A stretch of 32,151 bases of DNA, taken from NCBI GenBank assembly GCA_948500755.1, contig CAOOYH010000013.1:1-32151 (forward strand), written 5' to 3'. Source of the DNA: an uncultured Lactobacillus sp. (lineage in GTDB: Bacteria > Bacillota > Bacilli > Lactobacillales > Lactobacillaceae). Under the pieces are notes generated by a model, which was not told the origin of the DNA, did no database searches, and saw nothing but the letters and a program-made list of their open reading frames with translations. Position numbers and translations under genes: made by a program. How positions within the stretch are numbered: the stretch's first letter is position 1; each line of letters starts with the position of its first letter. Shown here one piece after another: positions 14,802 through 25,300 of the stretch.

Positions 14802-15827
14802 CTAATTATAGAGTTGTCGAGTGAAATTGTAAAGATCAGTATCCAAATAATATTTAACTTCATCAGCTTTAGAAATATGATCTAAACCAAATAGAGCAGT
14901 TAAAAGTTTCAATTCGTATTTTAAGTTTTGAATAGCAGCAATTAAAGTATCAGAATCTTGACTAGCAAACTGCAAGAAATAGTTTGCTATACCAACGTAC
15001 TGTGCCCCTAAAACTAGAGACTTAAAAATATCCAATGCATTTGTAATGCCACCAGCTGCAATAATAGTTTTAGTGACGGGGATAGTGCGTGCTGCAAGGA
15101 GTGTTTTAACAGTAGAAAGACCAATATCTTCTAAAAAGTTTAACTTTTGAGTCTTTCGTCTTTCATTTTCAATTTGCGCAAAATTAGTTCCGCCACTTCC
15201 ACCTAAATCGATAATTGAGAAGTCATTGATCAAAAGGGTACGAAGAGATTCAGGATCAATTCCCATCCCAACTTCTTTAATGATAATTGGTACATCAACT
15301 GTATCTCTAATCTCTTTTAGATTATCTATCCAATGAAAATCTCGATCGCCTTCAGGCATTACAGCTTCTTGAACACTATTAAGGTGAATCTGTAATGCAT
15401 TTGCATCTAAAGCGTCAACAATCTTTTGAGCTACTTTTGGATCAGTAGTTGGATTAACATTTGCAAAAATTAGTCCATCAGGATTTTCTTGACGTGCAAC
15501 TTCAAAGCTCTTTATTTGATCAATTTCTTTTTCAAGAATGCTAGCGGATCCTAAAGCCATCGGAATATTTTCTGCAGCAGCCGCTTTAGCTAAACGTTGA
15601 TTGATGGTATAGGAAGTATCAGAGCCGCCAGTCATTGCATTAATAAAGAAGGGAGCACTGATAGTATGACCAAACATTTCAGTTGAAATACTATCTCTAC
15701 TTACTGCACTTTCTGGAAGAGCAGGGCGGATTAAATGAACATGATTAAAATCATTATCTTTATTACTATTAAAAAACATCTTAGCTAATGCTAGATGTTC
15801 TTCTTTTCTTTGAGATCTTTGTGACAT
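14802..15827 (-). CDS. fni: Type 2 isopentenyl-diphosphate isomerase
   Basis: An FMN- and NADPH-dependent isomerase (IDI-2) that interconverts isopentenyl and dimethylallyl diphosphate, the last step of this operon. Family blocks: NAMTGGSDTSYTINQRLA, IPMALGSASI, ALQIHLNSVQEAVMPEGDRD (the QE.VMPEGDRDF signature), IIKEVGMGI, DLGGSGGTNFAQIENERR and the phosphate-binding AAGGITNALDI. The frame can start at GTG 15839, which overlaps the upstream stop (TAGTG), but nothing resembling a ribosome binding site precedes it. ATG 15827, with GTGGG 8 bases upstream, fits better and gives 341 residues. Confidence 0.93.
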   Translation of the reverse strand: MSQRSQRKEEHLALAKMFFNSNKDNDFNHVHLIRPALPESAVSRDSISTEMFGHTISAPFFINAMTGGSDTSYTINQRLAKAAAAENIPMALGSASILEKEIDQIKSFEVARQENPDGLIFANVNPTTDPKVAQKIVDALDANALQIHLNSVQEAVMPEGDRDFHWIDNLKEIRDTVDVPIIIKEVGMGIDPESLRTLLINDFSIIDLGGSGGTNFAQIENERRKTQKLNFLEDIGLSTVKTLLAARTIPVTKTIIAAGGITNALDIFKSLVLGAQYVGIANYFLQFASQDSDTLIAAIQNLKYELKLLTALFGLDHISKADEVKYYLDTDLYNFTRQLYN

Positions 15828-15838
15828 AATTTTTCCCA

Positions 15839-16912
15839 CTAAGCAATTGAGTGAACTAGAAAGTTCAATGGCATAATTCCATTTTTACGCCAATTATTTT
15901 TCATTTCTTCGATATCAGTTTTTTCATCTGCAATCACAATACCACAATCGCCATTTCCTGCACCAGAAGTCTTAGCAGCGCCATTAAATTGTTCGGCAAT
16001 ATTAATTAATTTAGTTAAACGTGGGATTTCGATAGCAATATGGTTAAGAGAAGCAAAGTCTTTTAATAACTGACGATTTAAACGAATTTGTTTTTGAATT
16101 AAAGAAATATTTTTTTCATTAAAGCCCTTAATCATATCAAGAACACATTTCCGTGATTCATCTAAAAAAGTGTCATATTGAGTCTTAATAAACTTTTTCT
16201 TTGCATTAGTTTTATCAACTAATTGAGAAGTTGAAGCAGGCTTTTGACTCCAACCAATTACCAAGTTTAGTCCTTCTGGAGGAGTTAATAATTGAATCTT
16301 AAGACCAGGCCAAGCTTCATTTAAAACTTCGCTAAGAGATTTAGTAGCTAATTCTTTCTTAAGCCATGCTTTATCAAAAGTTTGATAAGCAAGCCAACCA
16401 CCGTAAACACTTGCTGCAATATCACCAGCAGAACCATTACCTTGAACGCTATAGTGAGAAATAGCAGAAAGTTTAAAAATAAGATCTTTTGTACAGTGTA
16501 ATCCATAGAAATTAAGAATAGCCTTCACCGTAGCAACTGTTACAGCAGCTGAAGAGCCAAGACCGTATTTTTTACCGTCGGCTGAATCAAGATCTGAATT
16601 AACATGTAGGTCATATAAAGACATTGAAACTTTTTGTTCAAGACAAAAACGTTCTGTAAAGTTAATAGCAGATAAAATGTATTCAAACGGATTATCACGA
16701 TTATCAATAACCATTTGGTTACCTTTACGGATCCAGTGAATTGAATCTTGAGAATACTGTTTAGAATGAATTAACCCACTTGTACCTGTACTCTTTGCAA
16801 TTGAAACACGTACAAATTCATTTACTGCAACTAAAATGGCAGGGCAGTTTTGCTCAAGAACTGCATACTCTCCCGCAATATACAACTTTCCTGGTGCTTG
16901 TTCTGTAATCAA
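15839..16912 (-). CDS. mvaK2: Phosphomevalonate kinase
   Basis: GHMP-family kinase that makes mevalonate 5-diphosphate from phosphomevalonate. N-terminus LITEQAPGKLYIAGEYAVLE, the ATP loop KKYGLGSSAAVTVATV and the C-terminal KTSGAGNGDCGIVIAD are typical of the family. The frame is open to 16981, but AGAGGA lies 7 bases before TTG 16912, and homologues begin at ITEQAPGKLY, so TTG is the likely start (357 residues). The longer form would overlap mvaD by 35 bases. Third gene of the leftward mevalonate operon, separated from mvaD by 34 bases. Confidence 0.92.
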   Translation of the reverse strand: MITEQAPGKLYIAGEYAVLEQNCPAILVAVNEFVRVSIAKSTGTSGLIHSKQYSQDSIHWIRKGNQMVIDNRDNPFEYILSAINFTERFCLEQKVSMSLYDLHVNSDLDSADGKKYGLGSSAAVTVATVKAILNFYGLHCTKDLIFKLSAISHYSVQGNGSAGDIAASVYGGWLAYQTFDKAWLKKELATKSLSEVLNEAWPGLKIQLLTPPEGLNLVIGWSQKPASTSQLVDKTNAKKKFIKTQYDTFLDESRKCVLDMIKGFNEKNISLIQKQIRLNRQLLKDFASLNHIAIEIPRLTKLINIAEQFNGAAKTSGAGNGDCGIVIADEKTDIEEMKNNWRKNGIMPLNFLVHSIA

Positions 16913-16946
16913 CGAATATTCCTCTAATCTTTTTATTTTCAAATTA

Positions 16947-17912
16947 CTAAAGCAGAGTAACGCCTGGGCCGAAACTCGCAACGACTATTTTAACATTAGT
17001 CAAGGTTTTCTGAACAGCTGAAATAATATCTTTTCTATTTCTTAAGGTGCAGAGAATTTTTACGTTTGGACCAGCATCAATTGTATAGTAACATTCGATG
17101 CCATTTTTTCTTAAATCTTCAACTAATTTAATAATTTTAATTGTTTCCGGTTCAAAATAAGTAAAGGGTTCTTTAGCAGTTAAATTGCAAGCGTGCATCT
17201 CGTTGGCACTTAGTTCACTAAGTTCACCAATTCTAGTAAAGTCATTATTTTGGATAGCTTGTTTAATTTCAGCAATTTCTTCTTCGTTTCTAGCTAACCA
17301 AGGTTGATAAAAAGGAGAGGTTTGGGCTAACTGCATTCCTTTTGTTGAAGAAATTTTTTTCTGCTTTGTATTAACTTCGATTGCTAGTAGAGAAAGATCA
17401 AGATCAGGATTTTCATCAATTGGAGCTGCATAGGAGCTCTCATCATCAAATCCTTTTTTCCATTCAACAAAGCCGCCATAAACTGATCTAGTCGCTGACC
17501 CAGACCCAAGGCGTGCAAGTCTTGAAAGCTCCTTTTTAGAAAGATCTAATCCATAGCTTGCAACAAAGCTTGTTGCAAGAGCCGCAAAAGCTGATGCTGA
17601 GGAAGCAAGGCCAGCAGAAGTAGGAACATGGTTTGTAGACCGAATTGTAAAGTGGTCATTAACGCCAAACTTTTCTTGTAATAAATGAATATAATTAAAA
17701 ACTCGCTTGCTGTCTTCTACTGATTGTTTTTGATCATTTAAAATAAAGGTATCTTCAGTTAATGAGGAATCATGTTCAAATGTAGTATCAGTATAAAAGG
17801 CATCTAATGTCATTGAAAGACTAGACATTAACGGTGTCTTTAAAGCTTGGTCAGCTTTTCCCCAATATTTAATTAAGGCGATATTAGTGTGGGCACGAGC
17901 AGTTTTCTTCAT
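16947..17912 (-). CDS. mvaD: Diphosphomevalonate decarboxylase
   Basis: ATP-dependent decarboxylase that yields isopentenyl diphosphate; 321 residues, normal for the family. Motifs: ARAHTNIALIKYWGKAD, LMSSLSMTLD, NHVPTSAGLASSASAFAA (ATP loop), RLGSGSATRSVYGGFVEW and the catalytic Asp in CYYTIDAGPNVK. ATG overlaps the mvk stop (TAATG), with GAGGAA upstream, so the two are translationally coupled. Confidence 0.95.
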   Translation of the reverse strand: MKKTARAHTNIALIKYWGKADQALKTPLMSSLSMTLDAFYTDTTFEHDSSLTEDTFILNDQKQSVEDSKRVFNYIHLLQEKFGVNDHFTIRSTNHVPTSAGLASSASAFAALATSFVASYGLDLSKKELSRLARLGSGSATRSVYGGFVEWKKGFDDESSYAAPIDENPDLDLSLLAIEVNTKQKKISSTKGMQLAQTSPFYQPWLARNEEEIAEIKQAIQNNDFTRIGELSELSANEMHACNLTAKEPFTYFEPETIKIIKLVEDLRKNGIECYYTIDAGPNVKILCTLRNRKDIISAVQKTLTNVKIVVASFGPGVTLL

Positions 17913-18829
17913 TAAATTTCCTCAATCCAGTCATTATCAAAATTAGCTTTAGCTTTTTCGGCAATTTTTTTAGCAACTTCTTGATTAGGACATAGTGCAA
18001 TTACAATGCCACCTAAGCCACCACCAGATAATTTAGCTCCTAAAGCGCCATTTTCATTGGCAATTTTACAAATATTATCGATTCTTTCAGTTGAAAGCTT
18101 AAAGGAGGCAAGGATGTCTTCGGCTTCATTAAAAATCTTCCCGATCTCTTCTGCATTTTGGTTAAACCAATTTTGTCGTGTTGCGGTAGCTAATTCTCCA
18201 AGCCGTGCAATTTGTTTCTTTTTAAGATCACTTTCATCCATTTGCTTTTTAACTGATTGAACTGCGACTTTGGTATTTCCAAGTTCACCCGTATCCATAA
18301 TTAATAAGGTAGCACCTAATTTTTGAGAAAGCTGTTTTGGTCCGTCTTGTTTATTGAAGAAAACTAAGTAATCGGAATTTACGGTAGCAGCGTCAAGGCC
18401 GGAAGCTTTTCCATGATTAATCATTTCTGCATGATTAGTGATTTCCATGATCTCAGCTTCAGAAAGAGTTAATCCTAAAAATTGTGAAACAGCCTTGGTA
18501 GTTCCTAAAGCTACAACAGCACTTGATCCAAAACCCCGTTCCATAGGAATTTCACCAGTATAAGTAATTTTAAGATTAGGAGCGTTTTCTACTCTTTCAA
18601 GTAAAGTTTTCACAATATATTTAATACCATCGTATTCATCCGGCGCATCAAAAAAAGCACCATGATAATGAGTTGTATCCATCCAAGTAGGACCATCAGT
18701 TTCTTCAACAGTTGTGGTGATATTTAAGGCCTGGATTGGAAGAGCGAGGGCATCATAGCCATAAACTACAGAATGCTCACCAATAAGAATCACTTTTCCA
18801 TGTGCTTTGACTTCTATTTTTTTATTCAC
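17912..18829 (-). CDS. mvk: Mevalonate kinase
   Basis: First gene of the leftward operon, 305 residues, GHMP family: phosphorylates mevalonate. Motifs: HGKVILIGEHSVVYGYDALA at the N-terminus, MERGFGSSAVVALGTTKAV as ATP loop, and GAKLSGGGLGGIVIAL as motif 3. ATG or GTG choices are limited here; the call starts at 18829 (GTG) with AGGAAAG upstream. The operon covers mevalonate to dimethylallyl diphosphate; the enzymes making mevalonate itself are not in the window. Confidence 0.95.
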   Translation of the reverse strand: MNKKIEVKAHGKVILIGEHSVVYGYDALALPIQALNITTTVEETDGPTWMDTTHYHGAFFDAPDEYDGIKYIVKTLLERVENAPNLKITYTGEIPMERGFGSSAVVALGTTKAVSQFLGLTLSEAEIMEITNHAEMINHGKASGLDAATVNSDYLVFFNKQDGPKQLSQKLGATLLIMDTGELGNTKVAVQSVKKQMDESDLKKKQIARLGELATATRQNWFNQNAEEIGKIFNEAEDILASFKLSTERIDNICKIANENGALGAKLSGGGLGGIVIALCPNQEVAKKIAEKAKANFDNDWIEEI

Positions 18830-18844
18830 AATTATCTTTCCTAT

Positions 18845-18850
18845 ATTATA
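18845..18850 (-). promoter_or_regulatory. Probable -10 of the mevalonate operon
   Basis: The minus strand has a perfect TATAAT 16-21 bases upstream of the mvk start codon. No convincing -35 is seen at 16-18 bases. The position is close to the start codon, so the leader would be very short. Confidence 0.4.
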
Positions 18851-18882
18851 AATTTCATTAAGTCTAATTGCCTTGTCTCATA

Positions 18883-18891
18883 TGCTAAAAT
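18883..18891 (+). promoter_or_regulatory. Extended -10 promoter of addB
   Basis: TGCTAAAAT is an extended -10 (TG at 18883-18884, TAAAAT at 18886-18891), with no strong -35. Transcription would begin near 18898, directly before the ribosome binding site AAGGAG (18899-18904), giving an unusually short leader. Confidence 0.5.
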
Positions 18892-18915
18892 ATTTGCTAA
18901 GGAGACTAGAGACTT

Positions 18916-21900
18916 ATGATTAATGTAATTACTGGTAGACAAGTAGACAACTTGCAAAATGAAATAATTGATCAAGCTGTTAAGTCATACTACCAAGATA
19001 AAAGACACGATGTTTTTATTATCGTGCCAAACCATATTAAGTTTACCACAGAAGTACGCGCACTTAGCAAGCTCTCTGTTTTAACAAATAAAAAACAAGT
19101 TGCAGTAAATAAATTGCACATCCTTTCTTTTTCACGGCTAGCTTGGTATTTCTTGAGAGATGAGGCAATTAAACTACCACAAATTCTAGATGATGCCGCT
19201 AGTGTCATGCTACTAGAGCAAATTGTTAAAGATCATCAAGATGAATTAAAACTATTTCAGAATCAAACTCAAGTTACATCCGGTGCCTTAAGACAAATGT
19301 ATGAGGCTATTTTATCTGTACGAGCCGGTAATATTGAACTAGACAATATTGATGAAAAGAAATTAAATGAAGAGACCAGCTATAAAATTCATGACTTAAG
19401 AATTATTTATGATGAGTTTATTGAACGTTTATCAGAAAAATTTGCTACCAAAGATGAAATGCAATTATTGCTTAATGAGTTCTTAGCAAAAAGCAATAAC
19501 TTGAGTACGATGGAATTTTATTTTTCTGATTTTTCACATTTTTCTTTACAAGAGTTAACCTCGGTTCGTTTAATTTCAAAAAAAGCAAAAAATACAACTT
19601 TAGCTTTTAAGACAAAAATTGGCAAAATTGATAATAACGCTGAACCAGGTGACTATGACTACGTAGTGCAACGTACAATCGGCCAATTAGAGCATTTTTG
19701 GCAAAATCAGCAATTAGATTATCAAACTCAAGAGTATCCACTTACTCAAACAAGTCCTAGCTCTTTACTAAATGGGGTTTGGACAAAAACGAGTGGGTTT
19801 GATGAACGTTTAAGTAAGTTTTTGCAGCCAGTCAAAGCAGACTCGCGGTATGCAGAAGCCTATTTTGTTGCGCGGACAATTTACCAACAGGTAGCCTTAA
19901 ATAACTATCGCTATCAGGATTTTCTAGTTTTAGCACCTAATTTAAGTGAATATGAAACATATTTAACTCCGATTTTAAGGCAAAACCAAATTCCTTTCTT
20001 TAATGATTTGCAAAGAGAAATGAAATACCATCCCCTAGTAGTTGCTGTTGAAAATCTACAGCAAATTTTTAAGCGTGGTTTTCAAACGGATAATGTAATT
20101 GCTTTAATGAAGACGCAGTTATTCATCCCTGGCTGGTACAAAAATTCTGCGCACTATCAAAATGATGTTGACCTACTTGAAAATTTTGTCTTAGCCCATG
20201 GTATCAAAGGGAAGCTATGGACTAAGTCATTAAAGAATTTTGTAGATGCAGAGGTAATTGCTTTAGATAACTCTGAGAAAGAAGTAGAAGATCTCGATCG
20301 ACTACGAAAGTACTTTATTGATACTTTAACTAAATTTTTTGAGCAACTTGATAAAGAAGAGGATCCTCAAGCTGGAGTAACAGTTTTTTGGAATTTTCTA
20401 ATTAAAAATCGTGTTGCAAAACGTTTAGAAAGTTGGCGCAAAGAAGCTAATGATGCAGGCGATTTACAATTGGCACAGCAGCCAGAACAAGTTTGGTCAA
20501 CTTTAACTGATTTATTAAAAGACTATTTACTAGTAGCTAATAAATTTTCTTTAGATCAATTTTTTGATCTTTTAATCAGTGGCTTTAGCGAAGCCAATTT
20601 CTCACAAATTCCATCTACTCTTGATGCAGTCAACATTTCTGAATTAGGTATGGTGCAAGGTCAAGGATATAAACAGGTGTTCATTATTGGGGCAACTAGT
20701 AGTAACTTGCCTCAAATTGAAAAAATACCAGGTTTCTTTAGCTCTGAAAACTTAGAACAGTTAAATGAAGGAAATGAAGCTAATGGATACTTAGAAGATC
20801 AGCAAAAGATCAATAACTTAGACCAAAATTACCAATTTGGAAATGCTTTGAGCTTGGCCAGTGATAAAATTTATATTTCTTATCCAGTAATTAATACTGC
20901 AAATGAACAATTAGAGCCTTCAATTTTTTATAAGCAGTTATTAAAGTTAACCCGCGCTGATGAATTTGCCCAACATGATTTACCTCAGAATAATGGAGAG
21001 GTTTTAACTTTTATAACTAATCCAGAAGCAAGTTTAGGTTACTTAACATATTTAAAAAATAAAGCAGCTACTGATGTAGACTTTTTATTGAAAATAACTG
21101 AAGAAAAAATTGGTGAAATAGCGAAAAATGTGCTTGAAGGAAGCAACTTTAAGAATATACCGGAAAACCTTTCCCCTGAGCTAGCACAACAGCTATATGG
21201 CGATCGAATTGAAACTTCTGTTTCACAACTAGAAACGTATTATCAAAATTCTTTTGAATACTTCCTAAATTACGGCTTACATTTGAAGAAAAGATTTGAA
21301 AATGAACTTGATGTAATTCAGGCGGGAAACTACTACCATGAAACTTTTGATTATCTAGTTAAAAGGATTAAAGAAAAGAAGTTAAATTTTGCTGATTTAA
21401 CAGAGGAGAAGTTAGGCAAGCTTTTAATTGAAGTAAGAGAAGAACTAAAAGAAAAGGGGAGATACCGTCAGCTTTTAAATGATCCATTCAATAAATACCT
21501 ATTCCATAAGTTAGACCAAACTACAGCTAATGTGGCTCATTATTGGCATAGCAATGTAAATAAGACTACTTTCAGACCACAATATTCCGAATTAAGTTTT
21601 GGTAAAAATCAAAAGGTAAGTGGTCTTTCATATAGCTGGAAAGATGATAATAATAAAAAGAAGATTGTAGATCTTCGCGGAAAGATGGACCGAGTTGATT
21701 TGGCTCAAGTAAATGATCGAGTTTTAGGTGAGGTGATCGATTATAAGTCATCCGCAAAAAAATTTGACCTAGGTTTATTTGCAAACGGAATTTCAATGCA
21801 GATGATTTCCTACTTAGAAGTTTTAAAAAATAATAATAAGTTTTTTGCTCAAGGTAAGGATTTAGATGTTTTAGGCGCATTTTACCAAAATATTACTAGT

Positions 21901-22392
21901 AGTCTTGAACGTTTGAGCAGTGAAAAAATGATCTTAAGCAATTATCAAATTAAAGATTTGGCTAAAGAAAGTACTAAGAAGTTAATGTATAACGGAATCT
22001 TAATTGCAGATGAAGAAATGCTAGATCTAATAGAACCTGGAATGGAAAAAGATCGTGCTGTCTCTGATCTATATACCAGTGTTAAACGAAAAGTAAACGG
22101 CGATATTAGCTGGCCACAAAACCAGAGTTTTACTCCGGATCAACTAGATTTGCTATTAGCTTATAACTCCTACTTAATAAAAAATGCTGGTAATGAGATT
22201 TTGTCAGGAAAGATTGAATTAGATCCTTATTCTTATGGTCAACAAACATCCCTTACTTATTCTGACTTTAAAGATATCTTCTTCTTTGATGCAATGCTCA
22301 AAGAAAATAACTATCATAAGATTAGATCCATTGATAAAAAGACGCTTTTGAACCTAATAAAAGAAAAATTAGACTTGGATGGTGAAGAATAG
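18916..22392 (+). CDS. addB: ATP-dependent nuclease subunit B (AddB/RexB)
   Basis: A 1158-residue partner of AddA in the helicase-nuclease that resects double-strand breaks for RecA. The C-terminal RecB-type nuclease motif is present: LRGKMDRVD, then GEVIDYKSS with Asp942 and Lys944. A dead-helicase scaffold is visible (GYKQVFIIGATSSNLP). The N-terminus reads VITGRQVDNLQNEI where B. subtilis AddB has a Walker A, so ATP binding is lost. I find no cysteine in the entire protein: the sites that bind [4Fe-4S] in AddB read SQLETYYQNSFEYFLNYG and DPYSYGQQTSLTYSDF. This is the RexB type of Lactobacillales. It is followed directly by addA. Confidence 0.93.
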   Translation: MINVITGRQVDNLQNEIIDQAVKSYYQDKRHDVFIIVPNHIKFTTEVRALSKLSVLTNKKQVAVNKLHILSFSRLAWYFLRDEAIKLPQILDDAASVMLLEQIVKDHQDELKLFQNQTQVTSGALRQMYEAILSVRAGNIELDNIDEKKLNEETSYKIHDLRIIYDEFIERLSEKFATKDEMQLLLNEFLAKSNNLSTMEFYFSDFSHFSLQELTSVRLISKKAKNTTLAFKTKIGKIDNNAEPGDYDYVVQRTIGQLEHFWQNQQLDYQTQEYPLTQTSPSSLLNGVWTKTSGFDERLSKFLQPVKADSRYAEAYFVARTIYQQVALNNYRYQDFLVLAPNLSEYETYLTPILRQNQIPFFNDLQREMKYHPLVVAVENLQQIFKRGFQTDNVIALMKTQLFIPGWYKNSAHYQNDVDLLENFVLAHGIKGKLWTKSLKNFVDAEVIALDNSEKEVEDLDRLRKYFIDTLTKFFEQLDKEEDPQAGVTVFWNFLIKNRVAKRLESWRKEANDAGDLQLAQQPEQVWSTLTDLLKDYLLVANKFSLDQFFDLLISGFSEANFSQIPSTLDAVNISELGMVQGQGYKQVFIIGATSSNLPQIEKIPGFFSSENLEQLNEGNEANGYLEDQQKINNLDQNYQFGNALSLASDKIYISYPVINTANEQLEPSIFYKQLLKLTRADEFAQHDLPQNNGEVLTFITNPEASLGYLTYLKNKAATDVDFLLKITEEKIGEIAKNVLEGSNFKNIPENLSPELAQQLYGDRIETSVSQLETYYQNSFEYFLNYGLHLKKRFENELDVIQAGNYYHETFDYLVKRIKEKKLNFADLTEEKLGKLLIEVREELKEKGRYRQLLNDPFNKYLFHKLDQTTANVAHYWHSNVNKTTFRPQYSELSFGKNQKVSGLSYSWKDDNNKKKIVDLRGKMDRVDLAQVNDRVLGEVIDYKSSAKKFDLGLFANGISMQMISYLEVLKNNNKFFAQGKDLDVLGAFYQNITSSLERLSSEKMILSNYQIKDLAKESTKKLMYNGILIADEEMLDLIEPGMEKDRAVSDLYTSVKRKVNGDISWPQNQSFTPDQLDLLLAYNSYLIKNAGNEILSGKIELDPYSYGQQTSLTYSDFKDIFFFDAMLKENNYHKIRSIDKKTLLNLIKEKLDLDGEE

Positions 22393-25300
22393 TTGACGAA
22401 ATTTACTAAGGAACAAAATCAAGCAATTAATGATTATGGAAAAGATATCCTAGTTTCAGCATCTGCTGGTTCAGGAAAGACTACAGTATTAGTTGAACGT
22501 GTTTTGAAACGTATTTTATCTGGTACACCAGTTTCATCCCTTTTGATTATCACTTTTACTAAAGCTGCTGCTCGTGAAATGAAGGAACGAATCAAGCAAA
22601 AAATAAGCGATCAAATTGAGAAAGAGCCTAATAATCAATTTCTTCGTAGCCAATTACTAGATGTTGATACTGCAAATATATCTACAATTGATTCTTTTTG
22701 TTTAGATGTAATTAGACGTTTTTATTATGTAATTGATCTTGATCCACAATTTAGTGTTTTAACTGATGAAACTCAAGCTGAACTGTTAAAAGAGCGTGCC
22801 CTACATGAAATAGAAATTGAGTACCTTGAAAAAAATGATCAAGAATTTCAGGATTTTTATGATAATTTTTCTGGTGATAGGGATGCTGAAGGAGCGCGAA
22901 ATCTTTTATTGCAGTTGTACAATACTGCAGTTACTGAGCCTAATTATGAAAAATTTCTCAATAATCTGCCTAGTTCTTATCAAGTTCAAGATGATTTAAT
23001 TAAATCTGACTTGTGGCAGGGTCAGATTAAGCCAGTTTTAATAAAAGAGATAAGGGATCTACAAAATGAGATAAAACAGCTCTTTGAAAATCCTCAAATG
23101 GAAAATCCAGATTTAGTGAAGGTTAAGGAAAACTACGATATCTTTACCAGTCATTTAGAGCAATTCTTAAATGCTTTGGAAGATGATCATTCTTATAATG
23201 AAATTCGAGCTAATTTAATGAATTGTAAATTTGAAAAGAACATTCGCAAGTCTAAAAAGTGGTCAGAGGAAAGTCTTGAAACTTACCAAGAAAGTCAAAA
23301 ACTAAAATCTGATTTAAATGATCAACTTAAGAAGATCTTTGCTAACTTTTTTGTGGTAGAGGAAAAAGAACAGATAAATATTCTCAAAAAATCAGAAAAA
23401 TTAGTTAAAACCATTGTTGATGCTGAGAAAAAACTAATTAAGAGATTTGGTCAATTAAAACGAGAACAAAATTTAATTGACTATAGTGATATGGAGCAAT
23501 TTGCTTTCAGCATTCTTACCACCGATACTTCAAATGCTCATATTGCCCAAGAGTATTACCAAGAAAAATTCAATGAAATATTAATTGATGAGTATCAAGA
23601 TGTTAACGCTTTGCAGGAAAATATCATTGCAGCCATCAAAAAGAAGGGACAAAACAACCTATTTATGGTTGGAGATATAAAACAATCTATTTATGGCTTT
23701 AGACAAGCACGTCCTGACTTGTTTTTAAGCAAATATCATGCTTATGGAAAGAATGATGATAGTGAAAAAATCATCTTATCAGATAATTTTAGGTCAACAA
23801 AAAGAGTTACTAAGACAGTTAACTCTTTATTCAATCCAATTTTAACTGCAAATTTTGGTGGAATTGATTATAAAAAAGAAGGACAATTACAATTTGGCGC
23901 GACTTATTATCCTGCTGACTTGCCTACTGCAAGTGAATATATTTTCACGGATAAAAAACAGACGCAAGCTTCATTTGAAGAAAATTTCGGAGATGAAATG
24001 GACTTCAGTGAAATTCAAATGGTTATTGCCAGAATTAAGCAACTTAAAGAAGAAAATTTTCAAGTCTGGGATCGAAAAACACAACTTAAACGCCCGCTGG
24101 AATATTCTGATATTGCGATTATTACGCGTACTAGAAGTGACAACTTACAGGTAATGCAAGAATTTGCAAAGGCTGATTTACCTTTATTTGTAACTGATGC
24201 TCAGAACTATTTTCAAACATTTGAATTAGTAATGATTATGAATTACTTGAGATTAATTGATAATCCGCAGCAGGATATCCCTCTAGTAGCAGTCTTACGT
24301 TCACCGCTTTTTAACTTTAAAGAGCCTGAATTAGCACAAATTAGGGTCAAAACTAGATCCGGAAATTTTTATAATGCTTTAACCAGCTTTGCATCAGTCA
24401 ATTCGGATCTTGGTCAAAAATGTAAAAACTGCCTTCAGCAATTAGAATCTCTGCGTTCATTTGCGGCAACCCATCGAATTTCTGAGTTAATTTGGAGTAT
24501 TTACGAAAGAACTCATCTGTTAGAAATTGTAACTGGCTTGCCTAATGGACAACAGCGTAGAGTAAACCTAGAATCTCTATATGAGAGAGCCACTTCTTAC
24601 GAAAGTGCTGGTTTTAAAGGATTATATCAATTCATTAGTTTTATCGAACGCATGCGGAAAAATCAAAAGGATTTAGCACAACCACTTTTAAGTGATAAGG
24701 CTGATAATGCTGTAAAACTAATGACTATCCATGCTTCTAAAGGTCTCGAATTTCCGGTAGTGTTTGTCATGGGACTAGGTCACAAGTATCAGACACGCGA
24801 CTTAAGTGGCAATTTTACAATTAGTAAAGATGGACTAGGGTTAACAATTAAAGAAAAAGATTATCGAATTGATTCCCTAGTTAAATCTTTAGCCGATGTC
24901 GAAAAAAGACAACAAATGCTTGAAGAAGAAGCTAGAATCTTATACGTTGGGTTAACACGTGCTCAACAAAAGCTCATCTTAGTTGCTAGTGTAAGTGAGA
25001 TGGAAGCTAAGCAGAAAAAGTGGGAAAGTGAAATTGATCAAAAAACGAACATCCTTCCATTAATAAGAAAAATCAATGCCCAGTCTCCACTAGATTTTCT
25101 AGGACCTAAGCTAGAACAAAAGCATGAATTTGATCAAACGATTGAAGACATGACCTTAGCTTTAGAAGAGCAAGATAAGATATATTACTTAAAGTTTGCT
25201 GTGCAGTCAGATATAGAAGAAAAGGATGAGCAAAAAGACGATACTCAAAAATTAAGTTCTAAAATGAATGATGTAGTCAAAACCCTTTATAATTTTGAAT

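Noticed and set aside
16913..16981. Longer N-terminus for phosphomevalonate kinase
   Set aside because: Would overlap mvaD; a well-spaced ribosome binding site and family alignment favour TTG 16912.
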